A DNA stretch of 64,000 nucleotides from Abelmoschus esculentus (Eukaryota > Streptophyta > Magnoliopsida > Malvales > Malvaceae): positions 14,305,501 to 14,369,500 of the forward strand of contig JAUCBN010000014.1 in assembly GCA_035048815.1 (NCBI GenBank), read 5' to 3'. A program made the translations under genes and the position numbers. The notes beneath the pieces were generated by a model, which was not told the DNA's origin, ran no database searches, and saw nothing but the letters and a program-made list of their open reading frames with translations. Positions 48,951 through 59,560 of the stretch are shown piece by piece (positions within the stretch are counted from its first letter, which is position 1; every line of letters starts with the position of its first letter).

Positions 48951-49483
48951 TAGGGGATGAATAAAACTCGATTTAATTCAAAAAAACATAATAACTTGAT
49001 TTGAGATAAAAATACTTAACTTGTTTTGACTCGACTCAAAATTTCTCAAACTCGACTCAAAATTTTTCAAATAAAGTTTGAGTTGTATAATGAAAATTCG
49101 AATAACTCAAAATTTTTAATAATTAGATGATTTATTTTTTAAGTCTGAGACGGGTTCCTCAATTTTTTATGATATATATACCAATATATAAATATATGAA
49201 GAAATATTACCATATATGAAGAAATATTATCATATATGAAAAATATGAAAATATATATATATATATTATATGATTAGAGAAAATTGTTTAAATTATAATC
49301 AAATCGTATTGTAACATGATAAATAATTACAATTAATTATTTTTAGGAACTCAAAAATTCGACTTGATTCGACTCAACTCGAATAAAAAAATCAAATAAA
49401 GTTTGAGTTGTAAAATATGACTCATCAACTTGAATAACTCGATTTTTTTTATTCGACTCGACTCAATCGAATGCTCACCCTTA
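48951..49483. mobile_element. hAT-type MITE, copy 2 (ACTCGA-rich family)
   Basis: A 533-bp element from TAGGGGATGA to CTCACCCTTA. It is flanked by a perfect 8-bp target site duplication, GTTTTTAT (48943-48950 and 49484-49491). It can be aligned with copy 1 from end to end, including the central block AATTTTTTATGATATATA and the shared ATGATAAATAATTACAATTA. No transposase frame. Confidence 0.88.
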
Positions 49484-50774
49484 GTTTTTATAAAGACTAA
49501 ATTCAAATATTTTAATTTGTGGGGGGTCCAAAATATAATTCCCCCGTTGTTTTAACTTAAAACTTTAAATTTTAAGGAATAAAACCGAAAATTTTACCGT
49601 TTTATGCCCTTGGATGTAAGCCATGATTATCTTTATCATCAATATTATCATAACCATATTATAAATAATTATTCTCGTTAGCAGAGCTTTATTAATAATA
49701 TTATCACAAACATATTATAATAAATTTAAATAATTAAACAAAGACTTGCCCTAAAAAAGAATTCTAATTAAATTAATAATTTATTTGGGTGAGGAAATCA
49801 TGGCTGCTTTCTACATATAGATCCAACCCATTATTTTTAATTATTTATTTGTTAAAAAAGGGGGCAAATTCATTAATTTTATTAAATTTGTCTCTTAAGA
49901 CGAGTTTGGAGCCACTTAAAAAGTAGCTTATCAAATTCTATGAGTGTACAAAAAGGAAGTGCAACATCTAGGGGTCATGTCGATTAATGTTAATGTTGTT
50001 ATTTTATAATCTCGATTTATTTATAATCGATATTTATCAGATATATGATTTAAATTTGATTTAGAAAAAAATATTAAATAATGTTTGTAAATCATATTAG
50101 ATTATAATTTGTACGTTTAACTTCAATCGAAATCGAGTTTATGATTTTATTTGTTGTTATTATTAACCATTTATAATCTCATATGTAATTTGCTTTTTTA
50201 TGTTTAAGCATTTATTTAATGTAAAATAAATATTAAATAACATTAGAACACAAAATAACATTATCATCTTGTCTGGTGCAACTACTCCCACCATTTTTGA
50301 CTTAAATAACTTCACTTTTTTGTACGTTATAATAATAATAATAATAGTAATAATAATCTTCATCATCTTTATTAGAGATAAAGTTATAAAGAATATAAAA
50401 GGGTTTGTCTTGATTTTTATTCGAAGATATTTTATTTTTTCAAGTTTAAATATTTATTATATTAAGTTATATTTTTCAAAAATTTGAATTAAATATTTAT
50501 TATCTTTTGTGAAAATATAAAACTAAAAATAATCATGATTTTCCACTACAAGAAAAAACCTAAAAGAAATGAAAAAATTAAGATCGGAATTACACTTTTT
50601 TGTGTTTATTTTATTTGAGCAACCAATGATTGTAATGTCGTCTTAATCTTAGTAATTATTAATTAGTCTTTGATTAGTTTAATGATATCGAGACAAGACA
50701 GATGTAATTAGAGGTTTCGTGGGGCCCACAATGGAATCTATGATGGCCGAATTAGATGAATGAAAAGAACATGC

Positions 50775-50860
50775 CGAAAAGTGCAATCGTCACACCAATT
50801 AGATCATTCCACGTGTCATATTGTTCGTGGTTCTGAATTGTTGACCACAAATTAATTTTA
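50775..50860. repeat. G-box/W-box module, copy 1
   Basis: About 86 bases matching 51197-51283 in direct orientation. Shared anchors are GAAAAG(T/C)GCAA, the G-box/ABRE-like CCACGTGTCA (50809-50818) and TTGACCACAAAT (W-box core TTGACC at 50841-50846). Confidence 0.75.
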
Positions 50861-51196
50861 GTTTTATAAACAGCGTGAAAGTTAATTATGATGTTAGGTA
50901 AAAAGATTGTAAGTATAAACAAATAATTTCTTTATTTATAATCCTTATTATATGGGTAATTTTTTTTTAATTTTACTTTAATTACATTTGATTTTATTCG
51001 AATATTTTTTTTCAATTATCTATCCAATCTATACATTATTTATATTTATAATAATAATAATCGTATTTTAACTTTTTATAACAAATTAATTTTAGAATTG
51101 AAAAAATTAAATTGTGAGAGAAAATATAATATTAAATTTAAATCAGTTAATCAAAAAAATTAAATATCGAATATCATAAAAGGTTTTATGTTGTAT

Positions 51197-51283
51197 TGAA
51201 AAGCGCAAGCGCCATACCAACTAGGCTCTTCCACGTGTCAAAATGTGTGTGGTTATGAGTTGTTGACCACAAATTTATTTTAC
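51197..51283. repeat. G-box/W-box module, copy 2
   Basis: Direct repeat of 50775-50860 about 420 bases downstream. The G-box CCACGTGTCA is at 51231-51240 and TTGACC at 51263-51268. Differences are scattered, while both motif cores are identical. Confidence 0.75.
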
Positions 51284-51990
51284 TTAATCTTTAATGCATT
51301 ATTATCATAACAATACCGACCGAAGTAAAACTCAACTAACTCAGGGTGTTTTTTTTTTATAAAAATATATTTATTTTATGGTTTATATTTAAAATTTATG
51401 TCTATTTTTTAATAATATTATTTTTAAAATTTGAACTTAATTTTTTTATTTATAAAAGATATACCTTACTATTACAGTAACTCTGTGTTTTAATAGTGCA
51501 TATTCATTTCCCTTTGTCATATAAAAAAAATCCTAGGATAAGGTTGTTAGTTAACCTTAAACAAAAATTGGTTTTAAATATTGAATATACAATAAGCAAC
51601 CTCTCAACAACTCCATTAAAGGAGAAGCGTTTTAGTCATCAAAAAGTGAGTTTTAAATATAATGGTCCGATAATAATTTTAACGGTGATTGTTGGTATGA
51701 GTTTAAATGTAACTTTTCTAATATGATATTTTTATTTATAGAGTGAGAGGTCTTAGGTTTTTCTTGTTGCAAGTGTTTTTTATATTATTCAGATGGGTGT
51801 CACAACAAGATTGTCATGACGTAGTGATTGGATTGATTGTAAATTGATGTCCTAAGTTTATTTTATCATCGACAACGATCTCATATGTCGACACATGATC
51901 TTTAAACATCATTCGGTATAAAGATCAATAAAAATAGGTTATTATTATTATTCGCCGACGATATAAATTCGTAGGTTACGATACCTCAAC

Positions 51991-52009
51991 TATATATATA
52001 TATATATAT
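51991..52009. repeat. (TA)n microsatellite
   Basis: Nineteen bases of pure alternating TA in spacer DNA. Confidence 0.9.
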
Positions 52010-53165
52010 CCAAAAAGGGAGGGTGTGGTCTGAGAAAGAATGGGCGCATGTCATAAAGCTAGGGTTTGAAACGATTACTAACAGTATAATAATAGCCTAC
52101 ATGTGAAGTGGCGTGGATGGCACGTAATCTTCAATATCTTCATCACTACCACTACTTTATTTTCCCTTTTTGTATTTTATTGAAAGACCTAGCATTTTAG
52201 ACATATATATTTCTTTGGACTGAAGTCAAAGCTTCCAACCCTAAAATTTCCATTCATAAGACTAATACAGTCTAAACTGGTCTAGACCTGTGATAAAGGC
52301 ATTTTGGTTCATTAGTTGTTTGTGCTGCAAGTCATCACTTTGGTTCAACCGGAACACCGATCGGACTGCCGGACGATGTAAATTACATCCACACGGAACA
52401 ATTAGTTACGGTACCAAATCTACACGGCATGACACTGTTTTATCACCTGTGTACTACCTACTTGCAGTATGTGTAAATTGTAATCCTCCAGAATCCCATA
52501 GCCAAAGCTACTTTCTCTATAAGCATTATATTCAAGCTGTTCGTTCCGGCAGAAATTACTTACTGCCAGTGCCGGATCGGAGAGGGAATTGGATAGTTTA
52601 CAGGCTCATCAGCATGCTCACCACTACCAACGTTGATATGAACCAAACCACACGGATCCAACATGCTTAAGTTCGTACGGACTGAAAAATAAATCGAACA
52701 GAAATAAATTATATACGAATTGTATCGTGAAATATCGTTATCTTAAAAATAAATCTGTTGAGGTTACTTTCCTCCCTCGTCAAATAGTGATGTTATGTCT
52801 CAACTCATACATGTGTATTGTCGTCGTTCAATCTATATGTGTGTTTCGTATATTTTTTATAATGATAGTTCAAGACAGTAAAAATCAATAAAATAATAAA
52901 TGAGCGTCATTTTGAACGATTGCTACGTTGAGAATAACGACGAAATGAATAAAAAAAAAGATAAAAATATTTTTTTAAAAAAAACACACCTTAAAAATAA
53001 TATTATTCTTATTAAATGTTAGAAGAAATTACTATGAATTAGTTGTAATATGTTGAGATTGTTCAATCTGTTGGGCCGAGAGATTAGTCGTAATTTTTGG
53101 GTATAAAAGCCTATTCATATAATTGGATAAGACAGTCTTTTGCAATCCATTTTGAATATTTTAGT

Positions 53166-53166
<1 letters not shown>

Positions 53167-53212
<46 letters not shown>
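53167..53212. repeat. (ATA)n microsatellite
   Basis: About 15 uninterrupted ATA units in spacer. Likely polymorphic in length. Confidence 0.92.
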
Positions 53213-53214
<2 letters not shown>

Positions 53215-54048
53215 TTATTTCTTTAATGTTCTCTCAAACTCAAATATTTTTGCAAAAATATCTTTCTTTTCTTCTGTAAATAAGGAAAACAATATTCATA
53301 TCGAATCATTAGAATTAATTTAAAAAATATTATTTTTTTGAAAATTTGAACTTTATCTAATTAACGGTTAAAGATTATCCAAAAACTGTACAGAAAAATA
53401 TTCATCAACTCATCTGCTTAGCTAAAAATGTTTGATCAATGGTTTTAGTTTGTTCATCCATGTTTGGTCGGTTTCAAACTTTTTTTTATTTCTGAAATAC
53501 CGTCTTATAATGATTCTTTATAATATTCGACTTAAATTAATTTATTTTATGATAATTTTTTTATAAATGACACTCAAAGACATTCAAGAAGAAATCTTTA
53601 ACTTCCAACCTTTGCAAAACTGCCTTGCTTTGAATGGCAAATAATAAATCCATATATCCTACCTATGAGACAAGAACACCCCATTTTTACTTTTACTTCA
53701 TAATCTTTACCTTTTACAATTTACAAAGTAATGAACCACCTTTACTACCCCTAGATGCTATAGGAAGGATTTACTTTGATAAGGACTAATTCACTATTAT
53801 AATGTGCTAATTAAGAATATTATTTTATGTATTTTATACTTTTAAACTTTCTAAAATTTAATATATTCGATTCGTCTGAATAGAACACGGAATATTGAGA
53901 CCAGATTAAATCTTTGAGCAATCTACTACTTTCTACTTAATTCATCCATGATCTTGGGGCTTGGGGGACTTGCCTTCTTCTCTTTAAAGGTGAGAACTTT
54001 TGGGTGGCAAAATCACTACATTATACAATTGAAAAACCTTGATCATTC

Positions 54049-55719
54049 ATGGCTCTTCTTGCTGTCCTATTCTCTTCTCTCCTTGTTGTTTCTTGTAAGT
54101 TCCTAAATCCATACCAATTGTATGTATATATTTATATATGTTTATGTATATATGCATATGTGTATGTATGTGTACAATTTTACATTATTCGATATGTATG
54201 GATGTATGCATGTATGGATGTATCAACAGTGTTAGTTCAATTGTTTTCTTTTGTGCTTCAGCAGTGGCAGAATTGTCCGGTAAGATTGGGATAAACTATG
54301 GTCGAGAAGGGGACAATTTGCCATCTCCATACGAATCGATTCAGATCATGACATCCATGAAAGTTGGCCAGATAAAGCTCAATGATTCGAACCCCGAAAT
54401 ATTGACACTCTTGTCGGGAACCAAGATCCATGTTGCCGTTACAGTTCCGAACGAAGATATAATCCGTATCGGTTCGAATGAAATGTATGCCGAGCAATGG
54501 GTCCGGAACAGTTTTATACCTCACTATCCGAATACCCTGATTCGGTTTGTGTTGGTCGGCAATGGAGTCCTCAACTCTGACTTAGAGGGGAATCGAACAA
54601 CATTGTATCATTCCCTTCTGCCGGCAATGCGTGGCATTAAGAATTCCTTGAATGATCATGGTATTAAAAACGTCAAGGTCACTACCACGCTAGCAATGGA
54701 CGTGCTGCAGACGAGTTTTCCGCCGTCAAATGGTACGTTTCGGTCCGACATTTCAGATACCGTGATGCCGAGGGTGTTGAAATTCTTGAACGGAACCAGA
54801 TCGGTTCTTTTCCTCGATGTTTACCCTTATTTTACATGGTCTGATAATCCGACAAACATTAGCCTAGATTTCGCTCTTCTAAGAGGAAATGTAACGCAAA
54901 CCGATCCTGGAAGTGGCCTAGTTTACACGAATCTCCTAGACCAAATGCTCGACTCGGTCACATTCGCCATCGAAAAGCTCGGATTCAACAATATCCGACT
55001 CGCAATATCCGGAACCGGTTGGCCTTCCGCGGGAGATATTGATCAAATCGGTGCAAACCTCTACAATGCAGCCACTTATAACCGAAACCTCGTCCGAAAA
55101 ATGACATTGAAGCCACTACCAGGGACCCCTAAAAATCCCGGAGTAATCGTACCAACATTCATTTCCTCCCTATATGATGAAACACGAAAGATAGGTCCAG
55201 AAACAGAGAGGCATTGGGGCTTGCTACATGTGAACGGAACTCCGGTTTACGAAATTGATCTCACTGGGAGCCGTAACATGTCCGACTTCAAGCCGTTGCC
55301 GCCTGCTGAAAACAATCAGCCTTTTAAAGGGAAAGTCTGGTGCGAAGTGGCTCCGTGGGTCAACGAAGTGAGCTTGCCATCAGCATTGTCCAGTGTATGC
55401 ACCATTGATAATCAAACTTGCGCGGCATTGGCTCCTGGAGGAGAGTGTTATGAGCCAGTATCAGTGATTTGGCATGCAAGCTATGCTTTTAGTTCGTATT
55501 GGGCAAAGTATCGAAACCAAGGGGCAATTTGCAGCTTCAATGGATTAGCCAGAGAAACAACCGTGGACCCGAGTAAGTTCTCGATGAACTCCGATTAGAG
55601 ATGACAACGGGACGAGCCGGAGTGACATTTTTTATACACATTCCATAATTAACAAACTGAATATTTTTTTTACTTTAGCAGGTCGTGGACGCTGCAATTT
55701 CCCAAGTGTGACTCTGTGA
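54049..55719 (+). CDS. GH17 beta-1,3-glucanase-like protein with CBM43, both catalytic glutamates replaced
   Basis: Three exons, 54049-54094, 54262-55572 and 55682-55719 (1395 nt, 464 aa). A signal peptide (MALLAVLFSSLLVV) leads to a GH17 barrel (residues ~23-350) and a C-terminal CBM43/X8 callose-binding domain (~374-462). The CBM43 has six cysteines once exon 3 (GRCNFPSVTL) is added; reading on past the GTAAGT donor would lose the sixth. GH17 enzymes hydrolyse callose using an acid/base Glu in VGNE and a nucleophile Glu in SE(S/T)GWPS. Here these read VGNG (Gly117, codon GGA 54564-54566) and SGTGWPS (Gly266, codon GGA 55011-55013). The rest is intact, so it is probably a secreted non-hydrolytic glucan-binding protein rather than a pseudogene. 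No GPI-type hydrophobic tail follows CBM43. Confidence 0.92.
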
Positions 55720-56227
55720 AGAAAGATTGAAAGCTTCAAGGTTTCTGTCATGGAATTCAAAGCTGCAATAACTCAAAGTCTAGGAAATCTGGTCTTAATG
55801 TCTGTTCTTCTAGAACCATTGTCGTTAGTTCATGTTTTTCCAAGGAAATAACTGTAGTTTTCTAACATCTAATTTAAAAGAAAGGAATTGCTTGTCTCCC
55901 CATCAAAATTTCAAGACATTTAAAATATGTTTATATAAAAGTGGATTTAGAAAATTCAAACTATAAAATCAGAATTTAAATATTCTTAAAAATATAAATT
56001 TTAATCCAATTATGAATGTCGAATTTAACCTAGTTTTATTGTAACCGTGATGTGAAATGATTCGGACTTTATGGCCATTTGCATTTAAAAAGGGTATGTG
56101 CTCCACGAATTTCAAGGCAACACAAATAAAATAATCTGTGGACCGTATATATTGGTATAGGGATTGACACCACCTTATATAGGTAACCATAAAGCACCAA
56201 TCCAACCTCCTCGGGCACACCATAACC
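55720..56227. other. spacer between GH17 and first P450, with P450 promoter
   Basis: Probable GH17 3' UTR to ~55870, then the first P450 promoter. Bases 55981-56095 are homologous to 58962-59042. A TATA box (TTATATA, 56175-56181) lies ~50 bases before the ATG, inside the phrase CACCACCTTATATAGGTAA, which resembles the minisatellite unit at 59.1-59.5 kb. Confidence 0.7.
56175..56181 (+). promoter_or_regulatory. TATA box of the first P450 gene
   Basis: TTATATA ~47 bases upstream of ATG 56228. The surrounding GACACCACCTTATATAGGTA recurs in altered form in each unit of the minisatellite at 59143-59560. Confidence 0.6.
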
Positions 56228-57812
56228 ATGGAGTGGACAAATACACTGCTTGCAATGGCTGCACTCATCTTCTTCATTCAAGCATGGACATGGAAAACAA
56301 GGGAGAAAAACAAGAGATTACCTCCTGGTCCGAGAGGGATTCCGATCATCGGAAACCTGTGGATGATAGGGAACAGACCACATCAAGATCTTCAAAGATT
56401 AGCACACAAGTATGGCCCCATCATGCACTTACGCTTCGGGTTGATGCCCGTCATCGTCGTATCATCCCCGAAAGCGGCCGAGCTTTTTCTCAAGACACAT
56501 GACCTTGTTTTCGCTAGCAGGCCGCCTCATGAGGCTTCCAAGTATATCAGTTACAATCAACAGAACTTGATCTTTGCCCCATACGGCTCGTACTGGCGCA
56601 ACATGCGCAAGATGTGCACCTTAGAGCTACTTAGTAACCGCAAAATTAGTACATTTAGATCCATGAGGAAGCAAGAACTTGATCTTTTAGTCCGGCGTAT
56701 CCAAAAGGCTGCGGATTCTGGTGTTGCTGTTGATCTCACTTCCATGGTCACATCTTTTAGTACCGACGTCTCTTGTAGAATGATCATCGGAAAGAATTAT
56801 AATTGTAACGATTTCGGTGAAAAAGGGTTCGGAGCTAGAGTCCGAGAGACTACGCAGGTAGCTTCTGCGTTTAACTTAGCTGATTACATCCCTCAAATCA
56901 GAGGATTCGATCTTCAGGGGCAAACGAAGCGCATGAAAGCTATTGCTAAGGATTTCGATGACTTCTTCGAGAAGATAATTGAAGAACATATTCAATCTAA
57001 TGATGAAAACAGAACCAAGGACTTCATAGATGTCATGTTGGGATTCATGGGGTCCGAAGCAACAGAGTACCGAGTGGAACGAGACACTATCAAAGCAATC
57101 ATCTTGATACTCTTCTATATCTCAATCTATGTCCTATTTCGAACTCGTCTTTCGTTCCTTTCTATCAACAAAACCTGTCTGTTTACCGTGATTCTTGCAG
57201 GATATGCTTGCAGCTTCAATGGACACAACGGCGGCTACGATCGATTGGACACTGGTGGAACTCATCAGACATCCACGGGTGACAAAGAAACTCCAACAGG
57301 AACTCAAGAATGTTGTAGGCATGAAGAGGACGGTCGAAGAATCAGACCTGGAGAAATTGGAGTTCTTAGACATGGTTATGAAAGAAAGCGTCAGGCTTCA
57401 CCCAGTAGCGCCATTGCTGGTCCATACAACCAGGGAAGATTGCACGGTGAACGGCTTTCACATACCGAAAGATGCACGCATCTTTATAAACACATGGACC
57501 ATTGGTCGGGACCAACGGGTTTGGACCGACGCGGACAAGTTTAATCCGGAACGATTCGTAGGAAGCGACATTGATGTCCGAGGACAAAACTTTGAGCTGA
57601 TCCCATTTGGTTCCGGTCGTAGAGGCTGCCCTGGAATGCAATTGGGTCTCACCATCGTTCGGCTGGTGGTGGCACAATTGGTTCATTGCTTTGATTGGAA
57701 GCTTCCAAACGATATGCTGGCTACTGAGTTGGACATGACTGAGGACTTCGGAATTGTTTGTCCTAGAACCGAGCATCTTCTAGCTATACCAACATGGCGC
57801 CTAAATGCTTGA
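56228..57812 (+). CDS. cytochrome P450, CYP71 clan (CYP736A-like), with mutated splice donor
   Basis: Exon 1 ends at 57106 (…KAIIL) or at a cryptic site, and exon 2 is 57201-57812. With the ancestral junction the protein is 496 aa. Microsomal haem monooxygenase features are an N-terminal anchor (LLAMAALIFFIQAW), the hinge LPPGPRGIPIIGN, the I-helix SMDTTAATIDW, ExxR at 355-358 (KESVRLHP), PERF at 409-412, and the haem loop PFGSGRRGCPG with Cys436. The intact paralogue at 60472 has TTG|GTAGTC at the single intron; here the same place reads TTG|ATACTC, so the GT donor is lost. Retaining the 94-base intron shifts frame. A GT at 57131 would restore splicing in frame with eight extra hydrophobic residues. 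Substrate is unknown. The gene may be hypomorphic or on the way to becoming a pseudogene. Confidence 0.88.
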
Positions 57813-58029
57813 GAAATTAAGGGCTTTCTAGTTTATCTCATTTAGTTCTTGAATTATACTTGTTTTACCATTTCTAAAATATTAAAATTATTAACACATG
57901 AATGACTTAAACAAAAATTAAAACTTTAATTATAGATAAAACTTGAATGATTATATGGGAATAATGGGATGCTTTGTATTTGAGTGATTAAAATAAAAAT
58001 ATGTTAAATTTAGGTGATTAAGAAGGTAA

Positions 58030-58246
58030 TTTTCTGAGTACAGCTATTGCAGTTGCTGCACTAATCCTTTTTGTGTTGACATGGAAAACAAGGGATGAGA
58101 CTAAGAGATTACCACCTGGTCCGAGAGGCCTTTTGATGATAGGGAGCAAACCGCACCAAGATGCCAGGAATTATGGCCCCATCATGCACTGACGCTTCGG
58201 ATTGATGCCTGTGATCGTCCCCTGAAGCAGCCGAGCTATTCCTCCG
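58030..58246 (+). pseudogene. decayed CYP736A-like P450 N-terminal fragment
   Basis: Readable pieces match the start of both flanking P450s: AIAVAALILFVLTWKTRDETK, LPPGPRG, MIGSKPHQDA, NYGPIMH, RFGLMPVIV and PEAAELFL. An in-frame TGA follows the His of PIMH, several short deletions shift frame, and nothing resembling the rest of the gene follows. It is a truncated relic of a third tandem copy. Confidence 0.88.
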
Positions 58247-58961
58247 GGGGGTGGTTCAAATATTGGGGACCCTGTGCAATTTATTAAAATACGGTCCTTA
58301 AAATTAATTATTCATGACCTCTACTCATTATAAAATTATAGCCCTTAGAAGCAAATGTCCTTTCTAGATCGTTTTTATTGCGTTTGTCCAAAACTTCACT
58401 AGTTCTACCAAAACAATAGTAATAGTAATAATGAATAAGATTCTATAATCAATTGTCATGTTTAAAAAATAATCATAATATTTTAACAATTATAATTTAT
58501 CTTTCTTAATAACGTTTTCAAAATTTTTCAATGAATTTCGAGATTAAAATCATCTAATGAATGTAGTTTATCAAAATTTAAGACCCTTCTTTCTCGAGAC
58601 CTTGTACGGTCGCTCTTATTACATCTATCCTAGAGCCTAACATCTAATTTTATCAGTTAAAGTATCTAAGTATTTGTATTTCCATCTCTTATACAAATGG
58701 ACATTGTAGTTCTTGTAGCATGGTGAATCTCCAGCCCAACAATCTGACCAAACCTCATTGAAGAAAGACATTAAATCCCTGGCCTGTAACCAGACCAGAC
58801 CAGACCAGACCCAATATTTTTGAAAGAAATGAAGGTTGAAATATCTTCCCAGACTTGCTCTGATTTTAGTTTTAAATTCCAAAATGGAGCCATCTGATTG
58901 ACATGGAAACAATCAAATTAAATCTTATTTTAACTCAAAACATGTTTAATTGACTTTAAAA

Positions 58962-59042
58962 ATTCTTAAAATATAAAGTTAACATGATTTGATGCTAATC
59001 GTGATGTGAAATGATACGGAGGTCCACAGTTGCATTTAAAAA
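58962..59042 (+). repeat. duplicate of the first P450 upstream region
   Basis: Matches 55981-56095 in order: ATTCTTAAAATATAAA, CGTGATGTGAAATGAT(A/T)CGGA and TTGCATTTAAAA. It is promoter-proximal DNA of a P450 gene without an attached coding region. Confidence 0.75.
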
Positions 59043-59142
59043 AAAAGATATTAAAAGATTTGAGCTACCAAGGATTAGAAGGCTCTCTACGATTCGAATC
59101 TTCTCTTATTTTATATAAAACCCAAATCATTATATTATTTAT

Positions 59143-59560
59143 CATTTAATAAGTTATATCGAGATTTGCACCACCTTATAGTGTATCAATAGAGATAAAA
59201 TATATTATTTATCGTGCAAGAATCTATATCGAGATTTACACAAACATATATTATCAATATAGGTAAAACATATTGTTTATCGTGCAATAATCGATATCGA
59301 AATTTACACCATCATATATTATTAATAGAGGTAAAACATATTGTTTATCTTGCAATAATCGATATCTAGATTTACACCACCTTATAGTATCAATAGAGGT
59401 AAAAATATATTATTTATCGTGAAATAATCGATATCAAGCTTTACACCACCTTATATTATCAATAGAGGTAAAATATATTGTTTATCATGCAATAATCTAT
59501 ATTGAGATTTACATCACCTTATATTATTAATATAGGAGAAATATATTGTTTATCGTTTAA
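59143..59560. repeat. ~68-bp minisatellite, six units
   Basis: The phrase GATTTACACCACCTTATA(T/G) recurs with starts near 59163, 59233, 59301, 59369, 59438 and 59506, i.e. spacing 70, 68, 68, 69 and 68. Each unit also contains TATCAATAGAGGTAAAA, ATATATTGTTTATCGTGCAA and AATCGATATCGA. The CACCACCTTATA core resembles the TATA region of the first P450 promoter (56168-56186). Confidence 0.88.

Larger units (their letters stand above)
49492..54048. other. AT-rich spacer between ERF/MITEs and GH17
   Basis: No convincing gene. It holds the duplicated G-box/W-box module (50775-50860 and 51197-51283), a (TA)n tract (51991-52009), a relatively GC-rich island with a 126-codon frame of unknown nature (about 52280-52680), and an (ATA)n microsatellite (53167-53212). 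Several short frames in the AT-rich parts have low-complexity Ile/Phe/Tyr/Asn composition and are treated as noise. Confidence 0.6.

Noticed and set aside
50163..50487. Overlapping minus and plus frames rich in Ile/Phe/Tyr
   Set aside because: Products of AT-rich and (ATA)n sequence; low complexity.
58637..58912. 91-codon minus-strand frame
   Set aside because: Includes the (CCAGA)n repeat, has no recognised domain and sits among P450 cluster debris.
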